DNA of 64,000 nucleotides, taken from contig NZ_FNTV01000001.1 in assembly GCF_900105965.1 (NCBI RefSeq), forward strand, positions 1,364,001 through 1,428,000. Reading direction: 5' to 3'. A model generated the notes under the pieces. That model saw nothing but the letters and a program-made list of their open reading frames with translations. It did no database searches and was not told the origin of the DNA. Origin of the DNA: Arthrobacter alpinus (GTDB lineage: Bacteria > Actinomycetota > Actinomycetes > Actinomycetales > Micrococcaceae). Positions 8,669-17,630 of the stretch are shown in pieces. The first letter of the stretch is position 1, and each line of letters begins with the position of its first letter. The translations under genes were made by a program, and so were the position numbers.

Positions 8669-9946
8669 GTGACTGCGGAGCTGGATACAATCGAATGGAA
8701 CTGGGCCGGAAATTACAGCTACGGAGCTAGCGACATTCACCGGCCGGAGTCTGTTGAAGATCTTCAGGCCTTGGTGGCCGCGGCCCCAAAGATTCGGGCA
8801 CTGGGTTCACGCCATTCCTTCAATCCGCTGGCAGATTCCGAAGGTGTCCTGGTCAGCCTAGCGAATCTGGCACCGAATATTACCCTCGACGCCGAAAACC
8901 TCACGGTAAGTGTCAGCGCAGGAACCACGTATGGGGTGCTCGCCACAGAACTTTCGAAGCACGGCTTTGCGCTGCATAATCTGGCCTCACTGCCGCATAT
9001 TTCCATTGCCGGCGCCATCGCGACCGGGACGCACGGTTCGGGGGACGGAAACGGAAATCTCGCCACATCCGTCGTGGGAATGACTTTCGTCGATGCACGT
9101 GGCGAGCTCGTCACTGTGAGCCGTGAAGACACGCCCGATTTCGCCGCTTATGTTGTGGGGCTGGGTGCGTTTGGCATTCTCACCGAGGTAACGTTGCGGA
9201 TCGAAACGAGTTTCATGGTCGCTCAGCACGTGTACTCGTCTCTTCCCTGGGACACTGTTCTGGCCAACTTGGACACCATCACCTCCACGGCGTATTCGGT
9301 CAGCCTTTTCACGGACTGGAGCGGTGACACCGTGGGACAAGCTTGGTTCAAGCAACGTCAGGGCGACGGACTCACGAAGAACTTCCCGGAAGAGCTCTTT
9401 GGTGGCAGGGCAGCTACGACTGAACGCCACCCGCTGCCCAATGTATCGGCTGTGAACTGCACTCCGCAGCTGGGCTTGGCCGGAAACGCCTCTGACCGGC
9501 TCTCTCACTTCCGCATGGATTACCTGCCCAGCAATGGGGACGAGATTCAGAGCGAGTATCTGGTTCCACGGGAGCACGCGGTGGCGGCCATCAACGCAAT
9601 GCGGCAGCTCACGAGCGTCATCACACCTTTGCTGTTGGTGGCAGAGATTCGCACCATTGCGGCAGATGACTTGTGGCTCAGCGGAAACTACGGCCGTGAC
9701 GGCATTGGTCTGCACTTCACCTGGCGGCTGGATCAGACTGCCGTGGAGGACGTGCTGCCGTTGGTCGAAGAAGCATTGGCACCTTTCGGGGCAAGGCCGC
9801 ACTGGGGCAAAGTCTTCACTCTTGATGCCGCCGCCATTGCCCCTCTGTACCCAAGGTTTGAAGATTTCAAGGCACTGGTTCGCCAGGCGGATCCACAAGG
9901 GAAGTTCGGCAATAAATTCCTTGAACGCGCTGTTTTCGCCGACTAA
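8669..9946 (+). CDS. FAD-binding alditol oxidase-like protein
   Basis: A 425-residue flavoprotein of the aldonolactone/alditol oxidase family, close in pattern to Streptomyces AldO, which oxidises xylitol and sorbitol with oxygen. The FAD domain has ALGSRHSFN with H49 as the likely covalent FAD site and SIAGAIATGTHGSGDGNGN, and the C-terminus ends in the family motif with HWGKVFTLDAAAIAPLYPRFEDF. The GTG at 8669 is chosen because AAGG lies eight bases before it; an earlier in-frame GTG at 8660 has no spacing for a binding site. It is a single-gene unit between ohrR and a terminator. Substrate among polyols is not certain. Confidence 0.87.
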   Translation: MTAELDTIEWNWAGNYSYGASDIHRPESVEDLQALVAAAPKIRALGSRHSFNPLADSEGVLVSLANLAPNITLDAENLTVSVSAGTTYGVLATELSKHGFALHNLASLPHISIAGAIATGTHGSGDGNGNLATSVVGMTFVDARGELVTVSREDTPDFAAYVVGLGAFGILTEVTLRIETSFMVAQHVYSSLPWDTVLANLDTITSTAYSVSLFTDWSGDTVGQAWFKQRQGDGLTKNFPEELFGGRAATTERHPLPNVSAVNCTPQLGLAGNASDRLSHFRMDYLPSNGDEIQSEYLVPREHAVAAINAMRQLTSVITPLLLVAEIRTIAADDLWLSGNYGRDGIGLHFTWRLDQTAVEDVLPLVEEALAPFGARPHWGKVFTLDAAAIAPLYPRFEDFKALVRQADPQGKFGNKFLERAVFAD

Positions 9947-10006
9947 AAGCCGACTAAGAAGTGTGGCCTGCACTGGCTCAAGAGTCCGTGCAGGCAGCAC
10001 ACTAAA

Positions 10007-10051
10007 GGCCACCTTCGCAGTGCGTTCAGTCAACGCACTGCGAAGATGGCC
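10007..10051. terminator. Bidirectional terminator between convergent genes
   Basis: GGCC plus CTTCGCAGTGCGTT pairs with AACGCACTGCGAAG plus GGCC through one internal mismatch, giving a stem of about 20 pairs with a five-base loop. On the minus strand it is followed by TTT. It separates the converging oxidase and Gfo/Idh genes. Confidence 0.75.
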
Positions 10052-10066
10052 TCTAGTTGTTTGCTG

Positions 10067-11191
10067 CTAGACGGATCCGGCGAGGGATTCGAGATGACCT
10101 AGGCGCGTTAGCGGGACAATGTCGGGGCGCAGGCACGTGCTGGCTACCTCCACGCGTTGACCCGTGTGGGCCGATTCCAAGACTGACTCCATAATCTCCA
10201 GTGCGTGGAAGGCGAGTGCGCCCCCGGCGCGCGGCTCTTGCCCTGGTGCGGTCGCGGCAAGATCGTGCAGCCCAATCCCACGGGCGCCGTCCACGTAGCC
10301 GGCCGAAACCGGCAGGGTCTCCCACGCGTCACCCCCGAGGCGGCGCAGTTTCACGTCGCCCTCGAACCTGTTTGGGTCCGGAACGATGAGCGATCCGCTT
10401 TCCCCGTGGATCTCGATGTTGGCGGCCTGCGTGGCCACAGCATCAAAGCTCATGACCAAAGTGGACAGCGTGCCGGACTCATGAATCAGCACACCGCTGA
10501 CGTGGGTGTCCGTGGAGACCGGAATCTCCTCGCCGGCCCGCGGTCCGGAGCCGATGGTGCGGGAGTCCCGTGTGTGGCTGGCGGCGCCAATAACCGACTT
10601 CACCGGTCCCAACAACGTCACCAGGGCGGATACGTAGTACGGACCCATGTCCAGCAAAGGGCCACCGCCGGGAACATAGTAAAAGTCCGGATTGGGATGC
10701 CAGCGCTCGTGTCCGGGGCACATCATGGTGGCCGTCGCCGAGATTGGACGGCCAATCAGACCATCATCAATCGCACGCCGGGCAGTCTGTGTACCCGTGC
10801 CCAAAACCGTATCGGGAGCACACCCCACAGTGAGCCCGGCCACCGCCGCGGCGGCGAGGACTCCAGCAGCCTCTTCGGCCGTGGCAGCCAGCGGTTTTTC
10901 ACCGTACACGTGCTTGCCGGCCGCAATCGCTTGCAGCGCCACCTGCGCGTGGGCGGCCGGGATGGTGAGGTTCAAGACCAGCTGCACCTCGTCGTCGTCC
11001 ATGAGTTCTTGCACCGACAAGGCACGGACGCCGGGTAGATCAGCGGCCACCGCCTCGGCACGGGACACGTCCAGGTCAGCCACGGCAACGAGCCGAAGGG
11101 TGCCTAGTGAGGGCAGCGTGCTCAGGTACTGGGCAATGATATTTCCACAACCCACAATGCCAATATTCAAGATGTTTAGCGGCTCGCCCAC
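10067..11191 (-). CDS. Gfo/Idh/MocA-family oxidoreductase
   Basis: A 374-residue NAD(P)-dependent dehydrogenase of sugars or their derivatives. The Rossmann motif GIVGCGNIIAQYL opens the protein and the catalytic-lysine motif EKP is in YGEKPLAATAEEAA. The start is the GTG at 11191 with GAAAGGGG seven bases before it; it lies inside the 3' end of the ThuA-like gene (16-base overlap in another frame), so the two are coupled. It is the last gene of the six-gene sugar operon. Together with the other dehydrogenase and ThuA-like protein it could oxidise an imported glycoside at C3 or process the keto product. Exact substrate unknown. Confidence 0.87.
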   Translation of the reverse strand: MGEPLNILNIGIVGCGNIIAQYLSTLPSLGTLRLVAVADLDVSRAEAVAADLPGVRALSVQELMDDDEVQLVLNLTIPAAHAQVALQAIAAGKHVYGEKPLAATAEEAAGVLAAAAVAGLTVGCAPDTVLGTGTQTARRAIDDGLIGRPISATATMMCPGHERWHPNPDFYYVPGGGPLLDMGPYYVSALVTLLGPVKSVIGAASHTRDSRTIGSGPRAGEEIPVSTDTHVSGVLIHESGTLSTLVMSFDAVATQAANIEIHGESGSLIVPDPNRFEGDVKLRRLGGDAWETLPVSAGYVDGARGIGLHDLAATAPGQEPRAGGALAFHALEIMESVLESAHTGQRVEVASTCLRPDIVPLTRLGHLESLAGSV

Positions 11192-11874
11192 AACATGCCC
11201 CTTTCGATGATGGTCTTTACGTTGGGATCTTCCAGAATTTCCACGCGATGGCCCGGGGTTGAGACGAAGATTCGGCCCTTGCCCCACTGGCGGGTCCAGA
11301 TCGCGGGGGAGGTGACCTCACGATTCCAGGGATCCCACTCCCTGACCTTTTGGGTGGTTGTTGCCAGGACGTCGATGTAACTGTCGGCCAGGACCCAGTA
11401 CTGTTCGGTGACAAGGTCAAAGTCGCCAATGCCTTCGGTGATGGGATGGTTGGCGGCCGCGGCGTTCATGCTGACCGTGTAAGGAACGTAGTTGTCTGAT
11501 TGTTCGCCCGTGGCTTCGTCCGCGTGCTTGCCCGGGTGGCAGGCAAATTGCCCGCCGATTAAGTGCAGATAGTCGGAGTTGTTGCGGTAGGAATCGGCAA
11601 TCCCACCGTGCCAACCTGCAAGTCCCGTGCCGTTCTCGACTGCGGCGCGCAGGCCCTTGAACTCTTCCGGCTCAATGGTGGTCATGGTGTTGCATTGCAC
11701 GATCAAATCCACGGCGGCCATGTATTCGGCCTCGGCGTAGACGGCTGTGTTCTCCTCGACGCGAACGTCGAAGCCGTTGTCGCGGAGGTAGGGAATGAAT
11801 AATTCGGTGGTCTCGACGGGCTGGTGTCCGTCCCAGCCGCCGCGCACAACGAGTGCGTTCTTCAAGGTTGTCAT
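11176..11874 (-). CDS. ThuA-domain protein (trehalose utilisation type)
   Basis: A 232-residue protein with a ThuA-like, class I glutamine-amidotransferase-like fold. Seen are NALVVRGGWDGHQPVETTELF at the N-terminus, GLAGWHGGIADSYRNNSDYLHLIGGQF in the middle and TRQWGKGRIFVSTPGHRVE near the end. In Rhizobium, ThuA acts with the dehydrogenase ThuB in breakdown of trehalose, sucrose and related sugars via 3-keto forms. Here it is flanked by two Gfo/Idh dehydrogenases, overlapping one by four bases and the other by 16. No catalytic cysteine of true amidotransferases is visible at the expected nucleophile turn, in line with the family. Confidence 0.87.
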   Translation of the reverse strand: MTTLKNALVVRGGWDGHQPVETTELFIPYLRDNGFDVRVEENTAVYAEAEYMAAVDLIVQCNTMTTIEPEEFKGLRAAVENGTGLAGWHGGIADSYRNNSDYLHLIGGQFACHPGKHADEATGEQSDNYVPYTVSMNAAAANHPITEGIGDFDLVTEQYWVLADSYIDVLATTTQKVREWDPWNREVTSPAIWTRQWGKGRIFVSTPGHRVEILEDPNVKTIIERGMLWASR

Positions 11875-13073
11875 GGCGTTTCCTCAATATTGGTGGTGGT
11901 CCAGTGGCTGTTGTTGGTTGCGCTTTCCTCGACCGCGGCCAGGACCCGTTGAACGCCGAGTGCCTCGGCGAACGACGGCGTGGGCTGGGTTTTGTTGCCG
12001 AGCGCGGTCACGAGCTCCACTACTTGGTGGGTGAAGCCGTGTTCGTAGCCGAGTCCGTGACCTGTTGGCCACCAGTTGCCCACATAAGGGTGCTCGGGTT
12101 CGGTGACCATGATGCGATGGAAGCCACGCTCTCCAGCCGCGTCGCGCTCGTCGTAGTACTGCAGGAAGTTCATGTCCTCGAAGTCGAAGGCCAGCGAGCC
12201 CAGAGTGCCGTTAATCTCCAACCGCATTGCGTTCTTTCTGCCCAATGCCGCGCGGGTGGCCTCGAACACCCCGATGGGTCCGGCGTCGAACCTGGCGCTG
12301 AAGATGACGGCGTCATCCACCGTGACGGGACCCATCTCGGTGTTCTCATCAACCGTGCCGTTGCCGCCGAGTCCAACGTAGTCGCCGCCGGTGGGGCGTT
12401 GGGTGGTGAACGTTTCCATAATGGCCGAGACGCCGGTGATGCGTTGGCCAGTGACGAACTGGGCGGCGTCGATACTGTGGGCGCCGATATCACCCAGGGC
12501 TCCGGAGCCGGATTTTGCTTTGTCCATGCGCCACGTGAGTGGTGCGTTCTCATCGGAGAGCCAGTCCTGAAGGTACTGGGCGCGAACGTGGCGGATGGCC
12601 CCCACCTTGCCCTCTGCAACCATGCGTTTCATGAGCGCCAGGGCCGGGGTGCGCCGGTACGAGTACCCGCACATGGCAAAGACACCGTTCCTTGCAGCCT
12701 CCGCGGCAACGGCAGTCATCTCCTGCGCCTCTGCCACGCTGTTGGCGAGCGGTTTTTCGCACAGGACATGCTTGCCGGCCTTGAGCGCGGCGATGGCGAT
12801 TTCCGCGTGGGTGTTTCCGGGGGTACAGATGTCGATCAGGTCGATGTCGTCACGTTCGATCAGGGCCCGCCAGTCGGTCTCCGTGGAGGCCCAGCCCATC
12901 TGCGTTGCGGCATGTTCGACGGCGGATTGGTTCCGTCCGGCGATCGCCGTCAGTTCCGGGATCAGTGGCAGGTCAAAGAAGCGGTGCGCACTGCGCCACG
13001 CATGGGAGTGGGCGGCACCCATGAACGCGTAGCCGGCCATGCCCACACGCAGGGCAGCTTTGTCCTTCGTCAT
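11871..13073 (-). CDS. Gfo/Idh/MocA-family oxidoreductase
   Basis: A 400-residue NAD(P)-dependent dehydrogenase, longer than the one at the operon end. RVGMAGYAFMGAAHSHAWR is the nucleotide-binding motif, LCEKPLANS carries the catalytic lysine, and GALGDIGAHSIDAAQFVTG is the histidine-containing C-terminal motif common in 3-keto-glycoside dehydrogenases. The MGAAHSHAW variant is typical of a subgroup found with sugar ABC operons in Actinobacteria. It overlaps the ThuA-like gene by four bases. It probably oxidises the sugar imported by the permeases upstream in the operon. Confidence 0.88.
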   Translation of the reverse strand: MTKDKAALRVGMAGYAFMGAAHSHAWRSAHRFFDLPLIPELTAIAGRNQSAVEHAATQMGWASTETDWRALIERDDIDLIDICTPGNTHAEIAIAALKAGKHVLCEKPLANSVAEAQEMTAVAAEAARNGVFAMCGYSYRRTPALALMKRMVAEGKVGAIRHVRAQYLQDWLSDENAPLTWRMDKAKSGSGALGDIGAHSIDAAQFVTGQRITGVSAIMETFTTQRPTGGDYVGLGGNGTVDENTEMGPVTVDDAVIFSARFDAGPIGVFEATRAALGRKNAMRLEINGTLGSLAFDFEDMNFLQYYDERDAAGERGFHRIMVTEPEHPYVGNWWPTGHGLGYEHGFTHQVVELVTALGNKTQPTPSFAEALGVQRVLAAVEESATNNSHWTTTNIEETP

Positions 13074-13095
13074 ATTATTAGGGTCCTTTCGAGGA

Positions 13096-13989
13096 TTATT
13101 TGCTGAAGCCTGCGGTTAGGCCGCTGAGCAGTTGGCGGCGGCCTACGATGTAGAGAACCAGGACCGGAAGCGTGCTCAAGACAACCGAGGCCAGGACGGC
13201 TGGAATGTTGACGCTGAACTCGCCTTGGAAAGTCCACAGCCCCAGCGGCAGAACCCGAAGTTCCGGGCTCTGGGTCAGGATCAACGGCAGCAGGAAGCCA
13301 TTCCACACGCCCAGGCCGTTGTAGATGCCCACGGTGACGATGGCCGGTTTGGTGAGTGGCAGCGCCAGGCGCCACATGGTTTGCCATTCGCTGCAGCCGT
13401 CCAGTCGCATGGACTCGAATAGTTCGTTGGGCACGTCCCGGATGAAGTTGCACATGATCAACACGCTGAGGGGAATGGCGAAGGCCACCGAGGGCAGGAT
13501 GATGGCTAAGAGGCTGTCGTACAAATTCATCTTGATGATCATGAGGTAGACCGGGATGATGGTCGCCTGCAGGGGAATGGCCAGACCCATGAGGAAAAGC
13601 GCATTGACGCCCTTGAGGAACTTGCCGTTCCCGCGAACAATCGCAAAAGAGGCCATGAAGGCCACCACGAGCGTGGGGATCACCGCACCCACGGTGATGA
13701 TGACGCTGTTGAGGAAATAGCGGGTGAAGTCTGCCTCAAGCACCATCTTGTAGTTTTCAAGCGTGGGCTCGGCCGGAATGGCCAGGGGATTTTGGCTAAA
13801 ATAGCCGGCCTGGGTTTTCAGGCTCGTGATGACAATGTAGTAGATCGGAATGATGATGATGGCCAGCCACAGCCAGCCGGACGCCCCGCCCGCGAGGTTG
13901 AACCTGCCCCGGCGGAGATACTTTTGTCGCGGCTTTTGCATCTGCTGTTCCCATGGTTTCATAGCGGATCGAGTCAAGGTGGTGCTCAT
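13096..13989 (-). CDS. Carbohydrate ABC permease, MalG type
   Basis: A 297-residue inner-membrane permease with six predicted segments. The EAA loop that contacts the ATPase is ELFESMRLDGCSEWQTMWRLALPLTKPAI in pattern, where the usual A is replaced by S and M. The ATG at 13989 follows the stop of the partner permease after one base, with GGAAGG about nine bases upstream. An open frame reaching to 14067 overlaps that partner and is not used. It pairs with the permease at 13991 and the lipoprotein at 14929. No ATPase gene is in the operon. Confidence 0.92.
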   Translation of the reverse strand: MSTTLTRSAMKPWEQQMQKPRQKYLRRGRFNLAGGASGWLWLAIIIIPIYYIVITSLKTQAGYFSQNPLAIPAEPTLENYKMVLEADFTRYFLNSVIITVGAVIPTLVVAFMASFAIVRGNGKFLKGVNALFLMGLAIPLQATIIPVYLMIIKMNLYDSLLAIILPSVAFAIPLSVLIMCNFIRDVPNELFESMRLDGCSEWQTMWRLALPLTKPAIVTVGIYNGLGVWNGFLLPLILTQSPELRVLPLGLWTFQGEFSVNIPAVLASVVLSTLPVLVLYIVGRRQLLSGLTAGFSK

Positions 13990-13990
13990 C

Positions 13991-14932
13991 TCACATGCCT
14001 TCCAGTTGGCTTCCGGTGCGGTCCTTGCCACCCAATCGCTGCAGGAACAAGGCCATGACGAGCCCAATCACCACAAGTATGACGGCCACAACGCTGGCCG
14101 GGCCCATCAGGTTGGCCCGGAATCCGGTCAAGTACATGTCAAGGGGCAAAATTCGGGTGGCATTGCCTGGTCCGCCCGAGGTGAGCACAAAGATCAGGTC
14201 GAAGTACGTCAATGCCCCAACCGTCATGAGCGTAGAGGAGGTGATGATGGTGTATTTCAGCTGGGGCACCGTGATGAAAAAGAACTGCTTGATCCGTCCC
14301 GCACCGTCAATCTCAGCCGCTTCATAGATGGAGCGGGGTATCTGGCGAACCCCGCCCTGATAGATGAGGGTATGGAAGGGCACAAACTGCCAGGCGATGA
14401 CAAAGATTACGACCCCGAGAGCCAGGTTCGGGTTGCCCAGCCAGTCCTGCGCGAGGAACGGTAGGTGCAGGCCCGCGGCCAGGCCGAAGTTGGGATCCAG
14501 AAGCGCCTTGTAGGCGATGGCGATAGCGGCGGAGGAGAGCAGGAGAGGCAAGAAATACAGCACCGCCAAGACGGCCCGGTACTTTTGGCTGCCAGCTGTG
14601 AAGGTCCCCAGGAGGAGACTGATGGGAGTCTGGATCAGCCACGAAAGGATCATGACCACAAAGGTCAGCCACAGCGCGTGGTACATGCCAGGGTCGGCGA
14701 ATACCTCCAACCAGTTGGCCATTCCGGCAGCCTTGATGGCTCCGATGCCATCCCAATGCGTAAAGCTGAGCACCAGTACGCCGGCCAGGGGGATGATGGC
14801 AAAGACGACGAAGAAGATCAAGGCCGGAACGGCCAGCCAGGCGAGCTGGCCGGTGCGTCCCTTGGAAACATCTGCCTCCTTGCTTTGCCGCCGGGGTGGC
14901 GCCGCCGTCGCTGTGAGGTTGTTCGCGCTCAT
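13991..14932 (-). CDS. Carbohydrate ABC permease, MalF type
   Basis: A 313-residue permease with a hydrophilic N-terminal tail of about 27 residues and six membrane segments. The EAA motif is SIYEAAEIDGAGRIKQFFFI and is followed by the usual VPQLKYTI. Its start overlaps the binding-protein stop by four bases. It forms the channel with the MalG-type protein encoded next, fed by the Tat/lipoprotein-type binding protein. Confidence 0.93.
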   Translation of the reverse strand: MSANNLTATAAPPRRQSKEADVSKGRTGQLAWLAVPALIFFVVFAIIPLAGVLVLSFTHWDGIGAIKAAGMANWLEVFADPGMYHALWLTFVVMILSWLIQTPISLLLGTFTAGSQKYRAVLAVLYFLPLLLSSAAIAIAYKALLDPNFGLAAGLHLPFLAQDWLGNPNLALGVVIFVIAWQFVPFHTLIYQGGVRQIPRSIYEAAEIDGAGRIKQFFFITVPQLKYTIITSSTLMTVGALTYFDLIFVLTSGGPGNATRILPLDMYLTGFRANLMGPASVVAVILVVIGLVMALFLQRLGGKDRTGSQLEGM

Positions 14933-16254
14933 TTGCCGATCGTCGCATTCATGTTTGCCGCAAACTTCTCGGGCGTGATGGAGCCGACGAACAATTGGTC
15001 AATGTTGTTCAGCAAGGCCTCAGCGGCCGTGGGGCTCAAGGCTTGGTCCCAGGACTGCTGGAAACTGGGCGCGTCCTTGCTGATCGTATAGACGTAGCTG
15101 AGGAAGTCCTTGTCATCGGAAGCATCGAACTTCGCCTCCAGCCCGTTGACCACGGGCACGGATCCCGAGGCAATGTACGCCTGCACTTCGTCGTCGGCCA
15201 GAAGCCCTTCAGCAAGGAACTTCTTCGCCGATTCCTTGGCGGTGTCGCTTGCCTTGGATGAGATGGAGAGGTAGTTGGAGGGATTGCCCACCACGTTCTT
15301 CGGGTCTCCCTTGCCGCCGTCCACGGCGGGGAAGTCAACCCACCCCAGCTTTCCGCCGGAAACGAAATCGCCGCCGTCGTTCTTCATGCCTCCGTAGGTC
15401 CAGGCACCATGGAGCATCATGGCAGCCTTGCCCGTGTATAGCAGGGCCTGGTCGGCATTGGAGTCGGCGGTGATTGAGGAGAAGCCCTTGATGAAGCCGT
15501 TGGCGTTGACGAGTTCCTGAATTTTCGTCAGCGCCTCAAGGGCTGCGGCGTTTGACCATGCGTCGGCCTTGTTGTTGAAGATGTCGGCGAAGACCTCGGG
15601 CCCTCCCACGCGGTCGAACATGTATTCAAGCCACATCATGGATGTCCAGCGGGACTGCCCGGCCAAGGAAATGGGTGCGATCCCCCGATCGTTAAAAGTC
15701 TTTGCCAGGGCGATGAGCTCATCCCAGGTCTTGGGCGGCTGGGCGCCGGCCTTGGTGAAGAGCTCCTTGTTGTAGTAGAAGACGATCGGTTGGACCGTCG
15801 TGGCGGGAATGGCGTAAATCTTGCCATTGACCGTCGCTGCACCGAAGGACGACGGGAAGAGCCTGTCCTTGACTTTGGGGTTGGCGGCAAACCAGTCGGT
15901 GAGGTCTTCCACCTGGGCGGCCTCCGCGTAGGACTTCAAGACGCCGCCGCCCCATCCGTAGATGATTGTGGGCGACTGGTCGGCACCTATCGCCGTCTTG
16001 ATCTTGGTCTTGTAAGCGTCGTTCTGAAAGAACGTGACAGCTATTTCATTTCCTGAGTTGGCCTTCCCAAAGGCGTCCACCGAATTCTTGCGAATGGTCT
16101 CGTTGGGGTCGCCGCTGACAGACCACATGGATGCGCCGGACCCGGAGCTGCCACCCGGGCCCGAGGTGCCACAAGCGCTGAGGCCCCAGACGGCCAGGGG
16201 GGCCAGACCGGCAAGCGTGAGAAACGACCGGCGGGAAGTGGTGTTGTGTTCCAT
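14929..16254 (-). CDS. Extracellular sugar-binding lipoprotein
   Basis: A 441-residue solute-binding protein of the family 1 (MalE-like) group. The signal sequence has a twin-arginine start (SRRSFLTLAG) and the lipobox LSAC with C28 as the lipidated residue, followed by a glycine-serine linker. NGKIYAIPATTVQPIVFYYN and the PPKTWDELIALAKTF segment are typical for the family. The ATG at 16254 is preceded by GGAGATAAG; the frame is open to 16818 but the upstream part overlaps the LacI gene. It is the first gene of the operon and sits behind a LacI-type operator. Confidence 0.92.
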   Translation of the reverse strand: MEHNTTSRRSFLTLAGLAPLAVWGLSACGTSGPGGSSGSGASMWSVSGDPNETIRKNSVDAFGKANSGNEIAVTFFQNDAYKTKIKTAIGADQSPTIIYGWGGGVLKSYAEAAQVEDLTDWFAANPKVKDRLFPSSFGAATVNGKIYAIPATTVQPIVFYYNKELFTKAGAQPPKTWDELIALAKTFNDRGIAPISLAGQSRWTSMMWLEYMFDRVGGPEVFADIFNNKADAWSNAAALEALTKIQELVNANGFIKGFSSITADSNADQALLYTGKAAMMLHGAWTYGGMKNDGGDFVSGGKLGWVDFPAVDGGKGDPKNVVGNPSNYLSISSKASDTAKESAKKFLAEGLLADDEVQAYIASGSVPVVNGLEAKFDASDDKDFLSYVYTISKDAPSFQQSWDQALSPTAAEALLNNIDQLFVGSITPEKFAANMNATIGK

Positions 16255-16327
16255 TCTTATCTCCATTGAAAAGAGCCAATACGTGGCTGCGTTGAATGCG
16301 GATGACGAATAAAAAGAATAAGGTCTT

Positions 16328-16339
16328 CGAAATATTTCG
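16328..16339. promoter_or_regulatory. LacI-type operator 1
   Basis: CGAAATATTTCG is a perfect 12-base palindrome 74 bases before the binding-protein ATG. A second copy of its core, GAAAYATTTC, lies at 16449-16458. The divergent regulator gene at 16477 is the obvious binder. Repression of the thu-like operon is inferred. Confidence 0.65.
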
Positions 16340-16446
16340 CAACTAATTCTATGACTGGATTGAACATAGTGGTGATTGGCGTCACATGTCAACCCTTCAT
16401 CCTTTACATTTGACGCAACCACTGCCAATGTTGCAGACTTCGATGA

Positions 16447-16460
16447 CTGAAACATTTCGG
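16447..16460. promoter_or_regulatory. LacI-type operator 2
   Basis: CTGAAACATTTCGG, a near palindrome sharing the core GAAAYATTTC with the site at 16328, ends 17 bases before the regulator's ATG. Two sites about 120 bases apart would allow looping and autorepression. Confidence 0.6.
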
Positions 16461-16476
16461 AAAGGCTGGATTTGGC

Positions 16477-17517
16477 ATGAATCAACCGAGCTTGAAGGTC
16501 AAGCCAGTCCTGGCAACTGTTGCCGCCCTGGCGGGCGTTTCGGCGCCTACTGTGTCCAAGGTGATCAATGGACGCGACGATGTCGCCGAGGCCACCCGCT
16601 TGCGAGTCCAGGCTGCACTGTCGGAACTGGGCTACGAGTCTCCAATGCAGCGTCGGGCCAGGTCGGTGGGCCCGGTCATGGTTGACCTCGTCATAGACGG
16701 CACCAATACGCAATACTCCATGGAGCTGCTCACCGGAATCCTTGACTGTGCCGCCATCGAAGATGTTGATGTGGTGGTTGGCAATGTGACGCCAGCCAAG
16801 CTGCACCGGGCCAACCACGAGGAATGGGCTCAGCGCATGGTGGAATCGGGGCGCAAGGGATTAATTCTTGTCACCTCCGAACTCACCAGCCACCAACTCG
16901 GATCTTTTCAACAACGCAACATTCCAGTGGTGGTGATTGACCCCTTAAACCCGCCACGGCAGGGTTTTTCGAGCGTTGGTGCCACCAATTGGGCCGGAGG
17001 CAAGGAAGCGACTGAACACTTGATTGGCTTGGGGCACGAGCGCATCGCGTTCCTGGGTGGCCCCAACGCCGCCGAGTGCAGTGTCGCAAGGCTCCATGGC
17101 TACTTGGCCGCCCTCATGAGCCATGGGATTTCCTCGCGACCAGAATACATTTTGGCAGGGGAGTTCAATGCTCGCTTTGGCGTCGCGGGAACGAAGCAAC
17201 TGCTTGCGTTGGACGAACCGCCGACGGCGATTTTTGCTGGCTCCGATGGCACGGCTCTCGGTGTCTTGGAGGAAGCCAGAAAACGTGGCCTCCGGGTACC
17301 TGACGACTTGAGCCTGGTGGGATTCGACGGCACACCCCTGACCGAACAGACCCTGCCGCGGCTGACGTCGGTAGCGCAGCCACTTCAGGAAATGGGAAGG
17401 GCAGCCTTGCGGGCGGTGCTTCGCCTGGTCAAGGGCGAGGAACTGGATTCGGCTCACATGGAACTCGCCACAGAGTTGGTCATTAGAGACTCGACGGCGC
17501 CTCCGCGTAAAAGTTAG
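16477..17517 (+). CDS. LacI-family transcriptional regulator
   Basis: A 346-residue repressor. The N-terminal helix-turn-helix is VLATVAALAGVSAPTVSKVINGR and the hinge helix region is around residues 50-60, though the hinge here (ESPMQRRARSVGP) lacks the common NxxAR order. The C-terminal part is a periplasmic-binding-protein-like sugar sensor with ATEHLIGLGHERIAFLGG. It is divergent from the thu-like sugar operon with operator palindromes on both sides of the shared promoter region, so it is probably the local, ligand-released repressor. Confidence 0.92.
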   Translation: MNQPSLKVKPVLATVAALAGVSAPTVSKVINGRDDVAEATRLRVQAALSELGYESPMQRRARSVGPVMVDLVIDGTNTQYSMELLTGILDCAAIEDVDVVVGNVTPAKLHRANHEEWAQRMVESGRKGLILVTSELTSHQLGSFQQRNIPVVVIDPLNPPRQGFSSVGATNWAGGKEATEHLIGLGHERIAFLGGPNAAECSVARLHGYLAALMSHGISSRPEYILAGEFNARFGVAGTKQLLALDEPPTAIFAGSDGTALGVLEEARKRGLRVPDDLSLVGFDGTPLTEQTLPRLTSVAQPLQEMGRAALRAVLRLVKGEELDSAHMELATELVIRDSTAPPRKS

Positions 17518-17630
17518 AGGCAGATGGATCGCGTTCGACGTCGTGACGCGTGTCGTTGGAATGCGGCATGCGCCCGGTAGTGTGATGGTGTCATTGGCGC
17601 AGGGCCGAGGCATTGACGAAAAGGGGATCG

